From Seison nebaliae (taxonomy: Eukaryota; Rotifera; Pararotatoria; Seisonacea; Seisonidae): a stretch of 28,957 nt of DNA. Position numbers and translations under genes: made by a program. This document shows, one piece after another, positions 20,601 to 28,957 of this stretch; within the stretch, counting starts at the first letter, position 1, and every line of letters starts with the position of its first letter. The notes beneath the pieces were generated by a model, which had not been told where the DNA came from, did not search any database, and saw nothing but the letters and a program-made list of their open reading frames with translations. The stretch covers positions 1 through 28,957 of the forward strand of contig JALJEE010001668.1 of NCBI GenBank assembly GCA_023231475.1, given 5' to 3'.

Positions 20601-23600
20601 ACATTCTCTCGTCAATTCCACTCGATTCATTTAATGATCTTTTCGAAAGAATCTTCTTTTTATGATCTGATTGTACTTCCTTCAACATTCTCTTATAATC
20701 ATCTTCATATGATGAGAAATCGAATTTGACTTTTTTTCTTTTCACCTTCACTTTCTTCAATTCGACATTTTTCTTCGATTTCTTTTCATTTGGATGTTCA
20801 TCATCAATCAGATCAAACAATCCTAATGGAGCTATTGTTGAACGGAAACTAGAATTATAATGTGCCATATCATGCAATAATAATGGTCGTTCCTCTTCAT
20901 CATCATCATCATCATCATGATTATCATTATCTTCTTTTTCATCACTGTCATCATTATCATCATCATCATCCTTTATCTTCTCGTTATTATTCGTCTCTTC
21001 TTCCATATCGAGAGATTGGGAATCATTCATCGAATGATTGAGACATTCTCTCAATCTCAATGCTCGTTCACAATAAAATTTCAATTCTTTTAAATATTCC
21101 CATTTGTTGAATTGTGGAGAATGAGTCGTATGTAATCGACTACAACTTCGTATCAATAAATTAATTTCATTATTTAACCATAATCGTAACATAAAATAGA
21201 AATTTCCAATAAAAACTTCACTCCCATCAAAGAAGGACGAATTGACAACTTCTTCATTTCCTGAACAAAAAAAATGTTCGATATATTTACAAAAGTCCCA
21301 ATGATAGATGGAGGAATGAGACCAATCGATTTGACGGAGTTGAAACATTCGCTTAAAATTCACCAATCCCTCGATCATCATATCGCCATAACGGAATTCG
21401 GTGAAACTCTTTAATGAAATCGTTGATAATTGATAAGAATTAATTCGATCGTAACGACGAAGATTATTTTTTATTAAGAAATTATCTTCGATCAAATCGT
21501 CTTGAGGTAGTGAGGCTAAATGTCCAGGAATATTGTCCACTAACAATTTTAATTTCTTTTTATTCAAATCAAAATGAATTCGATTATTATTCGTTTGTTC
21601 TCCTTTCCAATTCCGTTTGTCACTATTCATTACTATGAGTTTGATGAGATCTCGATATTTGTTAAAGAAGCAATTATTCAATAAACAACAACCGTTCGAT
21701 TGGAAGAGAAATCGATAAAAGAGAAAAATCGAATTATTTTGAAAGAAAATTCTATTTCGATCATTCGCTTTCGAAATGAAAAGTTCCGAATCTAAATAAA
21801 TTTGGATCTCATCCGAATTAGTGAAACGTCGTTCACATCGTTCTTTGAATAATGGTGGATGGATTTGTTCGTCAGATGAATGAAAAGAAAGATCAAATTT
21901 AATCGATTTTTCCAATTGATCAATATCGATATGAAAACGATTCATTTCTACGAAATAATTGATGGAATTCTTTAAGAATTTTACCAATTTCATTCGGTCG
22001 TTATCGTCCTCATTGATGATGGAGGAATATCGTCGAATTGTTTCGATATCAATTTCTGAAATAAATTTCTCGTTCAATAAATCATTTCGAATAGTGAGAA
22101 ACATTCGCTCATAATTTTTATAAAGTTTATTCAAAATTTTCTTATCTTCATCGATATCGTCAAACGATTCATCTTCATCACCAACAGTCGTCGATAGAAC
22201 GTAATCGGTATCACAATATTTTGGATTAATTTTCCGTTTTTTTCGAAGATTTCTTTCTGGTATTTCTTCTTCTTTTTCTTTTTCATCTTCTCCAAATTTC
22301 TTTTTTAATAAATTTTCATTCGTTTTTACTGTGGAATTGAGAAGGAAAAATTTATATAAATCTTCTCGTAACGATTGCGGTAAATAATCATAAATCATTA
22401 TTATGACCAACATCATCAATAATTGATAGGAATGATTGAAAATAAAGAATAAATTATTTATTTCATCTTCTCCATTTTCATCATTCAATTTTCTCCGTTT
22501 GAATGACGAATTATTTTCTTTCTTCCGTTTTTTCCTTTCCTTTTCCATCTCCTCCTCCTCCTTCTTCTTCTTATTCTTCTTCTTCTCTTCTTCTTCTTCT
22601 TCTTTTTCTTCTTCTTCTTTCGTCATCTTGATTGATAATTTCACACTAGTTTTCTTTTGGTTATTATTTTCAAATTTCTTCTGATCACAAATTACATTTT
22701 TCGCAACGACTTTTCCCCGAAGATTTCTTTCTGACCATCTCATCAATTGTGTCAAACTAATTTCAGATAAATTATTCGAAAATTGTTTCCAGAACATTTC
22801 ATAAGTTTCATTCGTCAAATATTTGTGATGGTGGACGGGTTGGTCAAATGGTAACCAGAATTGCAAATCCGTTTTAATTGGTAATATGTTGCTCGTTTGA
22901 CCATTGGAGAGATGATGGAGAGTGATGAGGAAGACGTCATGCCAAAAATCGATGGCATCTTTCCGACGAGAGAAATTATAGAATAATTTTGGTAATTCAC
23001 CTCGTGTCTTTTCTGATTGTCGATCATCAAAAATGGTGACCTCATTCCTCAATCTCAACACTAATGTCAAATATCTCATTTGAGATTGATCAGTTCGATA
23101 ACGTTCAACAAAGTTAATTAATGTTAATCGTTCGAGAATTATGAGAGCGTTAAATATGAAAGTATGTTGAAGTTTCCAGAAGAATTCAGGTGGAAGAATT
23201 CTTTTCATCATTTCCCTTTCACAATCCATTAGTCGTTTCTCCCGATCAAATTCTCCCAATTTCTCATATGGATTAAATAAAATTAAATCTTTCACTTTCA
23301 TTCTCATTATGAGATCGATGAATCGAATCATTCCTTTCTCATTTGTCGTATTATAAATGGGAAGATCATTCTCATTCTCGAATAAATCGATGAGACAATA
23401 ATGAAGAATGATAGCATGAGAAATGAAACAATTCAATGAATTATTATTGGCAGGAAATAAAGAAAACATTTTCTTTAATACAAGAATATTCTGTCGACAG
23501 AACAAGACATAATTGATTGCTTCATTTCGACGTTTGAAATTTTCTTCATCTTCTTCATAAATTTCTTTCAATAAATAATCGACATTCGCTTTCAATCCTT

Positions 23601-25689
23601 TCGGAGTGATCAATTCACATTTATCTGATAATAATTTGCCCGTCGGTTTACTCTTTTTTGTACTTCGTTTTTCTACGAACTCGTTAGTAAAATTTAAATC
23701 AGATGTTGATGATGTTGGACCGTTACGAGTGAGAGGTGCATCTTTCGGCAAATTATATTTTTTCAATACTGCCACTTTGTATACTAGTCCATGATTGATA
23801 TGTTGACGTACTTCGATCGTCTCCTCCATTTGCAATAAGAGACGTGACACACTTTTTCGACATACACTTGTCGTCACTTTAAATCGATTCCGTTCCAATT
23901 CTTCTAAACGATTCCTGAGAATCGTGACAGGAATGGATGAACCTTTCGACGATTCTCCATCGACAATTTCCATAATTAATTTCTTTCGTCTCTCACCCAT
24001 TTCCTTAATTGTCATACGTCGATTATTCGTATTCGTTCTTGTTGTTAGTTGTTTATGATTGTCCGATATGAATTTTTTACGAACCCAAAAGAAGATTTCA
24101 TCAGATTTCTCGGTGAATAAAAATATTTTCGATTTGGGACATTCACCAAACTCGTATGACATGTCACATTGGAGTTGTGAGAAGTTCTCAACGAATTCAC
24201 GATTCATCACATAACAAGAACATTGATGGAAATATTTCCGATAACTCTTCAACGACGACGCAACATTCAATGATGTTTGAGAGAATTTCACATGAAATCT
24301 CCTCAAGAATTTTATCATTTCCACCAACATCTCAAACGATGATGTATCCGATTTCGCTCCAACAAATGCTCCATCAACATCAACGAATGGAAATATTCTC
24401 AATAATTTCAAATTATCTAAATTCATTTCAAATTCTTCTTCTTCATCTATCAATTCCTTCCCGATGGAAATGTGACCGAAATTATAATTTAAATTTTCAG
24501 AAACTTCCATTTTCGATCGAATTTTCCTCGAACGAACGAGAATGTTTTGCTCTAGAAAATATCGAAGTATATTATTCGACCAATATTTCAGTTTGGAAAC
24601 GTCGAGAAACATCTCACGGAATTCACTTAGAGTAATCGTTTTTCTTTTTAATGTTGACGAAACTTTAATCAATCGTTGAATTGTTTTCAACTTCAATTCA
24701 CAAGTGAAATCATTATTATCCGAATCCGAATATTTCCTTTCTAATAATTTTATTTGATTGTTTATTATCAATTGATTGTGACCCAATTCGTGAGGTAATC
24801 GAATTCTTTCAATCAATTCATTCTCTATATTCATTATCTTCCGTTCATCGATCTTCCATTTTAAATAATTCTCATTCTCATTCAATTTCAATAAATCTGT
24901 TTCATCATATGATTTTGATGAGATCTCTTCATATTCCTCATCCGTTTCTTCTATCACATCATCATCATCATTCAATTTTTCCGAAATTTGTAAGAGATTT
25001 CTTCGGAATTTCTCATCAACTAAATCGAATTGGACAGCCAATATCCGACGGAGATTGAAGAAGGATGTCAAATAACATTTTGTCTCATACGCATTCGTTA
25101 AATTTCTTACTTTCTAAAAAATAAATTTTAAAAAAATTTGAAAAACTTCTTTTAATTTTTTTAAACTGAGAGTTGTTGAGATAAATTGTGGAAGTGGAAG
25201 AAAAAATAAAAGTTTCTGAGTACTAACAGCACGTAAGATTAATCGATTTTGATGTAGTTTGGCGAGTAGATGAGGAAGTGCTTGATCTTTCACGCCCATA
25301 TCTCCCAACTTATCCAGAATTTCCTCTTGATACAATCCGTCATAACGTGTATGTGCGATCATTGTGAGAATCTCCATATCCTTCTCCGACAATTGTTCCC
25401 AATTCAACATTTCACAATCACATAAAGATTCCAACCAAACCTCATCGATAATTTCATATGATTTTTCCATTGTCGAATTCTGTTCGATTTCCTTCAATTT
25501 TCCACTCATCACTAATCTCTTCATCACTATCCCAATCTCTTCTTTGGAGAGATTGAAATTAGAATAGTAATTCACATCATTCTCCAACTCCTCTTGAAAT
25601 ATTCGGTGGATATCATTCAATGTGACGGATTGTTTCTCTTCTTCACTCTCATTACCACCAACTTTACCATTAACAATCAATTGAGACAT
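17665..25689 (-). CDS. GTF3C1: General transcription factor 3C subunit 1 (TFIIIC-220), B-box-binding subunit, with C2H2 fingers
   Basis: TFIIIC binds the B box of tRNA-type promoters and recruits TFIIIB and RNA polymerase III in the nucleus. Exon 1 (25228-25689) and exon 2 (17665-25113) join in phase 0 across a 114-nt intron (25114-25227, GTTAGT donor, TTTAG acceptor), giving 2,636 residues. A winged-helix segment near residues 103-154 crosses the splice into YETKCYLTSFFNLRR, as in human GTF3C1. A second helix-turn-helix region (about residues 520-610) ends in LKKYNLPKDAPL, and the WKLQHTFIFNALIILERLTL block (about 800-900) also aligns. Weaker similarity, including SYQLSTISLK near residue 1375, runs to an acidic tract near 1520-1560. 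The family normally has 1,900-2,150 residues. From about residue 1828 four C2H2-like fingers appear (first one CSFC-x12-HMKMH), then acidic low-complexity and a basic C-terminal region that I do not recognise. The last 30 residues, Phe- and Ile-rich, may be read-through of a hidden 3' intron. The family assignment of the first half is firm; the unity of the whole ORF is less so. Confidence 0.85.
20895..20985. repeat. Asp/Glu-coding ATC triplet tract in TFIIIC exon 2
   Basis: Plus-strand atc/tca triplets encode an acidic run (Asp, Glu, some Asn) at about residues 1530-1560. Human GTF3C1 also has an acidic tract at the equivalent place, after the FYFMLRLWLN-like segment, so the position is conserved even if the sequence is simple. 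Confidence 0.75.
22535..22625. repeat. Glu/Lys-coding purine triplet tract in TFIIIC exon 2
   Basis: Plus-strand ctt/ctc/ttc triplets give, on the minus strand, a mixed Glu and Lys run of about 35 residues. It separates the conserved N-terminal blocks from the next folded region, and is probably a flexible charged linker. Confidence 0.8.
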
Positions 25690-25742
25690 AAGATAGAAAT
25701 GAACTAACTTCTACTCTGCACAGTTACCAATTGTAAAATCAG

Positions 25743-25754
25743 GTTATCGATAAC
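25743..25754. promoter_or_regulatory. DRE-like palindrome
   Basis: GTTATCGATAAC is a perfect 12-bp palindrome containing TATCGATA, the DNA replication-related element of Drosophila housekeeping promoters (bound by DREF; its CGATA half-sites are also used by BEAF-32). It lies 54-65 bp upstream of the TFIIIC ATG. TATCGATA also occurs in the gene-poor region (14505-14512, 12715-12722), so the match alone is weak evidence; its position in a short divergent promoter supports it. Confidence 0.45.
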
Positions 25755-25890
25755 TTTCATTTTTTTTCCTAGTCGAATTCGACCAGAACTTAAATAGATT
25801 TGGAATGAAATTCGTTTCACCCACCACTGAACCACAAAAACACCAATCAATTTTCTCAAACTCAACTTAAATAGAATTGAGAGAATATTT

Positions 25891-25898
25891 TATAAAAA
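25891..25898 (+). promoter_or_regulatory. TATA-like sequence upstream of SNAPC3
   Basis: TATAAAAA lies 165 bp before the SNAPC3 ATG. It would imply a 5' UTR of about 135 nt, consistent with the open region that follows. AT-richness makes this a tentative call. Confidence 0.3.
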
Positions 25899-26062
25899 TG
25901 TAGCGCTAAATAATTGAAGCTAAAGAACTGAGTGAGAGAGTGAAAGAAGAATCTTCATTTTTTTTCACACTTCTACTTCATCTTCTCTTCTTCGTTTGCT
26001 CGTTTGAATAATTTCTCATTTACGAATTAGTGACGATCTATGTGGATTTAGCTCATTTGGAA

Positions 26063-28054
26063 ATGTCGAATGGAGAGGAAGTTGATGAGATTGTACAAAA
26101 ATTCGATGTGAATGATGAAGCGGAATTTCCTTTAGTTAATCCTCAACAATTCATGAATGAATGGACGCCATGGTTGCCTGGCATATGTGTAGATCATAAT
26201 GATAATTCTATGAAATTGACGGAATTTCTCCGAAGCGAATTAAATGGAACTAATTCGAATAAAACTAATTTCTTTGAAGGCCATCCTGGAGGAATTGTGA
26301 ATAATGTGGAATATTTGAATAGAATGATGAGTTTCACTGATTATTTAGAGAGAATGAATCGAGTTCCAAAGGAAAGTGAAATCGAAAAATATTCCAACTT
26401 CAAAATCGCCAAACATCCCACTAAAGACAATAATTTTCATTTAATTCCCAATCAGACTGATCGAACAAGTAACTGTCGTTTCTTGACGACTGTTTTTGAT
26501 TATTATTTACAACAAATATCCCAAGGAAATGCAATGGAATCAGCGAATGTCGTTGGAATTGACATACCATGTTCAACAACCTCATCCAATCAAGAAATCA
26601 ATGATGAAAAGAAAGATATTTCGAGAAAGACTTCTCTGATGAATTATGGGATGGTACCATCTTTCCATATCGTTTTCAAAATTCGATTATTTAATCCCTT
26701 ACCAAAGAAGGTCAAAGGAGCTCTCCTCAGAACGGATCGAGACATCTTATTTCGTGGAGATCAGACGTTGAAAGATTTAATGAATTATTTCAATTGTTTC
26801 TATGATAAAGTTCGATTGAAAGAGTTCTCCTTGCCAGAAATGACGGAGGAGCCTGTCGAACTGTTCAACGAAGAGGAAGCGACTCAATATCAGGAGACGA
26901 TTTCAAAGGAAAACGGTAATGATATTAATGAATCGAATGATGATGTTGATGTGACGAATGAAGCGACAGTTGATGATATTAAGAATCGAATTCGAACATT
27001 GGCCAATGTCACTCAATGGAGAAAGATGAGTGGAAGAAAGTTGAGTCGTCATGAAAGTGAAATGAAAAAGAAAGATAGTGAATTGAGTGAGAATATTCCT
27101 CAAAAGAAACCAAATTTAAATTTTATTTTATATACACCCAAAGATTTTTCCGAGAGAGACAACACGACAACTTGTGAGAATGATGACGACTCAAAATCAA
27201 CTGGACAAATCATGAAGAATGGAATTAATTTATGGAATAAAAGGAAATGGAGAAAAGAAGAAAAGAAGATGAATAATTCTATGAACATCTCAATCATTTC
27301 GTTAGTTAATGACGAGGAAGAAATGAGAAGAAATGAAACGAATCCAAAAATTGAATTGAATAAAAATGAAATAATCGTTTCGAATAGTCGAACCATCACC
27401 AGTGAAATGGTAAATGAATATGATACGACTATCATCTCTCAATTCGATAAAGATATGGATGTAGAAGATAAGAAAGAAGAGAATAAGATAGAAGTGATAC
27501 CATTAGAGAGAGAGAGAGAAGAGCAATCGAATGAAAATCAACATATTCTTAGAAACTATCTGCAACATTCATCTTTCTTTATTAACAATCGATTTTATAC
27601 GACGAATATGACGAATGTAGATAATTATTCGTTCAGTGACCATGTGAGAAGTTGGTTGAATAATGAGAAATCGATGCTTTCCACAAAATTTTCTTATTCA
27701 TCCATTGACGATGTAAAGTTGACGGATATTCATTTCCGTTTAGGAGAATTATATCTCTACATTCACCTTCATGGCTGTGAACATCTTTTCACTTTTTGTG
27801 ATATGGCCATCATCGGGAAGAATCAGATTGTCGATCATAAATTTTATCCGAAACTTCTCTATCAAAGGAAAACGGTCGCTCTTGATTGTGCAGTGTGCGA
27901 ACATTTCCCTGGTTTTTGGGTTGTGAAACGATCGGATAAATTACCCGTCGGATTGTTGTTATGTAAACGATGTATTATATACTTAAATATTCTACAAGAT
28001 CATTCACTCCGTCTCATTCAGTTTCGCGATGAAACACATGTACAAGATTCATAA
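26063..28054 (+). CDS. SNAPC3: snRNA-activating protein complex subunit 3 (SNAPC3/SNAP50)
   Basis: SNAPC3 is the zinc-binding core subunit of SNAPc. SNAPc recognises the proximal sequence element of snRNA genes and serves RNA polymerase II (U1, U2) and III (U6). The frame is open from 26030 with GTG, but I start at the first ATG, 26063, giving 663 residues in a single exon. Family landmarks are in order: RDILFRGDQTLKDLM (about residues 225-240), SSFFINNRFYTTNM (about 501-514), LGELYLYIHLHGCEH (about 558-572), a conserved YP, DCAVCEHFPGFWVVK (about 608-622) and LLCKRC (about 631-636). The Cys and His residues of the zinc fold are kept. Human SNAPC3 has about 410 residues. The excess comes from an N-terminal extension and a charged insertion of roughly 240 residues between the first and second landmarks (about 262-500). 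No intron is needed. It lies head to head with TFIIIC-220. Confidence 0.92.
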   Translation: MSNGEEVDEIVQKFDVNDEAEFPLVNPQQFMNEWTPWLPGICVDHNDNSMKLTEFLRSELNGTNSNKTNFFEGHPGGIVNNVEYLNRMMSFTDYLERMNRVPKESEIEKYSNFKIAKHPTKDNNFHLIPNQTDRTSNCRFLTTVFDYYLQQISQGNAMESANVVGIDIPCSTTSSNQEINDEKKDISRKTSLMNYGMVPSFHIVFKIRLFNPLPKKVKGALLRTDRDILFRGDQTLKDLMNYFNCFYDKVRLKEFSLPEMTEEPVELFNEEEATQYQETISKENGNDINESNDDVDVTNEATVDDIKNRIRTLANVTQWRKMSGRKLSRHESEMKKKDSELSENIPQKKPNLNFILYTPKDFSERDNTTTCENDDDSKSTGQIMKNGINLWNKRKWRKEEKKMNNSMNISIISLVNDEEEMRRNETNPKIELNKNEIIVSNSRTITSEMVNEYDTTIISQFDKDMDVEDKKEENKIEVIPLEREREEQSNENQHILRNYLQHSSFFINNRFYTTNMTNVDNYSFSDHVRSWLNNEKSMLSTKFSYSSIDDVKLTDIHFRLGELYLYIHLHGCEHLFTFCDMAIIGKNQIVDHKFYPKLLYQRKTVALDCAVCEHFPGFWVVKRSDKLPVGLLLCKRCIIYLNILQDHSLRLIQFRDETHVQDS

Positions 28055-28610
28055 TAAATGGTTCCGGTTCTTCCTGAATGTGGTTTTAGAACAAAACCGG
28101 TTCCAAACACTTTTCATTGCTCTTTCATTTTCGTTATCTTATTAATTACATTTTTATGTTATTTATTAAAATTAATCGTTGATCCATTATAGAGATCATT
28201 CTATGTGAAGCGTTTGAGTACAATAGGATGTTTATTTACTTATAAGCAATCGTCTCATTAAAATGATAGAAGAAGTGAGGAGAGGTATAAATGTAATGCG
28301 GTTTCGGAAAGAGTAAAATTAGAAATGTGTGTGCATCTTGTTCAGTCCCGACTCACGTATTGAATTGATAAATGAATTGCATAATTGTTCTATTTTGACT
28401 CTCGTATTTATAGTCATTCCCGAACGTACACAACTTCCTAATTGATGTAAGTTTACACAACCGACTGACGTCTACGTTATGACATTAATCGGGTCATTAA
28501 GCATTGCTTAGTTTCATACCAGATGTTTCAACTGCCTCCATTTGCGTATGTTTACATTAGGTCGTTAACCTGCTGACATTTGATCGTTGTTTGATAGGTC
28601 TCGCTCTACA

Positions 28611-28720
28611 TCGTATAAGTTACATTCTGTGGCTTAACTAGGACTTTGCATAGTTTGTCGGATCATTGCGTATCGTATAAGTTACTTCTTGTAACTTAAC
28701 TAGAACTTTGAATACATTGC
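28611..28720. repeat. 62-bp imperfect tandem duplication
   Basis: TCGTATAAGTTAC recurs at 28611-28623 and 28673-28685, each followed by a similar stretch (ending in cttaactag, then actttg). The second copy carries a perfect 8-bp stem, TAAGTTAC / GTAACTTA, around a TTCTT loop (28678-28698); the first copy has a decayed version. The two copies have clearly diverged, so the duplication is not recent. Confidence 0.75.
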
Positions 28721-28777
28721 GAGTTTGTAGAAATATAAAGTTTTATAATATGTAAATTGCATTCAAATATTCCTTTC

Positions 28778-28783
28778 AATAAA
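28778..28783 (+). promoter_or_regulatory. Candidate polyadenylation signal
   Basis: AATAAA follows a T/C-rich stretch on the plus strand, 724 bp past the SNAPC3 stop. It could serve SNAPC3 with a long 3' UTR, or an unrecognised transcript through the 28.4-28.7 kb repeat section. Chance is a real alternative. Confidence 0.25.
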
Positions 28784-28957
28784 CTTTTTAATAGAATATT
28801 CAGTTTTATTAGTTCTAGTTATGGCTATGATAAGACAAGAAAAATATTTACTTTATTTAAAAATCAAAAATATTGATGAATTTCGATATTTGCAAAAATT
28901 AAAATGATAAAGTTATTTGACGAAAATTTATGTTAGATGATTTAGAAGTTAAAAATA

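Larger units (their letters stand above)
25690..26062. promoter_or_regulatory. Shared divergent promoter region of TFIIIC-220 and SNAPC3
   Basis: These 373 bp lie between two start codons pointing away from each other. The region contains the palindrome at 25743-25754 near the TFIIIC start, a TATA-like sequence at 25891-25898 oriented toward SNAPC3, and T/C-rich sequence from about 25955 up to the SNAPC3 start. No ORF or RNA gene is visible inside. Confidence 0.7.
28055..28957. other. Downstream flank of SNAPC3, no gene seen
   Basis: About 900 bp with no coding frame. AATAAA occurs directly over the SNAPC3 stop region (28053-28058) and again at 28778-28783. The section 28400-28740 is less AT-rich than the surroundings and holds a tandem duplication, so it may be part of a dispersed repeat or a non-coding gene. 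I found no tRNA-like B box. Confidence 0.5.

Noticed and set aside
24156-24635. 159-codon plus-strand open frame
   Set aside because: Lies wholly opposite the strongly supported TFIIIC exon; a shadow frame produced by biased codon use.
28300-28700. Possible tRNA or snRNA gene near SNAPC3
   Set aside because: No A box/B box pair, no cloverleaf arms and no recognisable snRNA motif could be found.
1-28957. CRISPR arrays, bacterial operons, viral genes
   Set aside because: No spaced repeat array, Shine-Dalgarno pattern or viral protein motif; the introns and gene families are animal.

Overview
This window is eukaryotic nuclear DNA from a small, AT-rich animal genome. Genes are spliced with very short GT-AG introns (42-88 nt). 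Protein-coding exons carry homopolymeric Asn, Asp, Lys and Glu runs made of trinucleotide repeats. The gene content fits an invertebrate: a FMRFamide-like peptide GPCR, the ciliary protein CFAP57, the RNA polymerase III factor TFIIIC-220 and the snRNA-promoter factor SNAPC3. A CFAP57 gene implies motile cilia or flagellated sperm. That argues against nematodes and mites with aflagellate sperm, but I cannot name the species. There is nothing prokaryotic here. All family assignments are from remembered protein sequence patterns; no search was run.

Layout. 1-1.1 kb: an ORF with coiled-coil and AT-hook-like character, possibly a retroelement remnant, ended by a 16-bp tandem repeat. 1.4-6.9 kb (minus): CFAP57 in about 19-20 exons; I could place 17 introns in frame. 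7.4-7.7 kb (minus): a two-exon gene for an 80-residue secreted Cys-containing peptide. 8.2-8.7 kb (minus): two exons of an unrecognised gene with no visible 5' end. 8.8-11.3 kb (minus): a single-exon, 822-residue class A GPCR with a giant third intracellular loop. 11.3-17.7 kb: a 6.4 kb stretch with no convincing gene, holding simple repeats and one clear hairpin. 17.7-25.7 kb (minus): the largest TFIIIC subunit (GTF3C1 family), one small intron and a 7.4 kb exon, with an unexpected C2H2 zinc-finger block. 25.7-26.06 kb: a 373-bp divergent promoter region. 26.06-28.05 kb (plus): SNAPC3 (SNAP50), intronless, with a large insertion. 28.05-28.96 kb: non-coding, with a 62-bp tandem duplication.

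How the genes relate. The most notable arrangement is the head-to-head pair TFIIIC-220 / SNAPC3. These are two core factors of small-RNA gene transcription (tRNA/5S through TFIIIC, U snRNA and U6 through SNAPc) and they share one short intergenic promoter. The other genes have no evident functional link. The exon structure is sharply uneven: CFAP57 is cut into many short exons by tiny introns, while the GPCR, SNAPC3 and nearly all of TFIIIC are uninterrupted.
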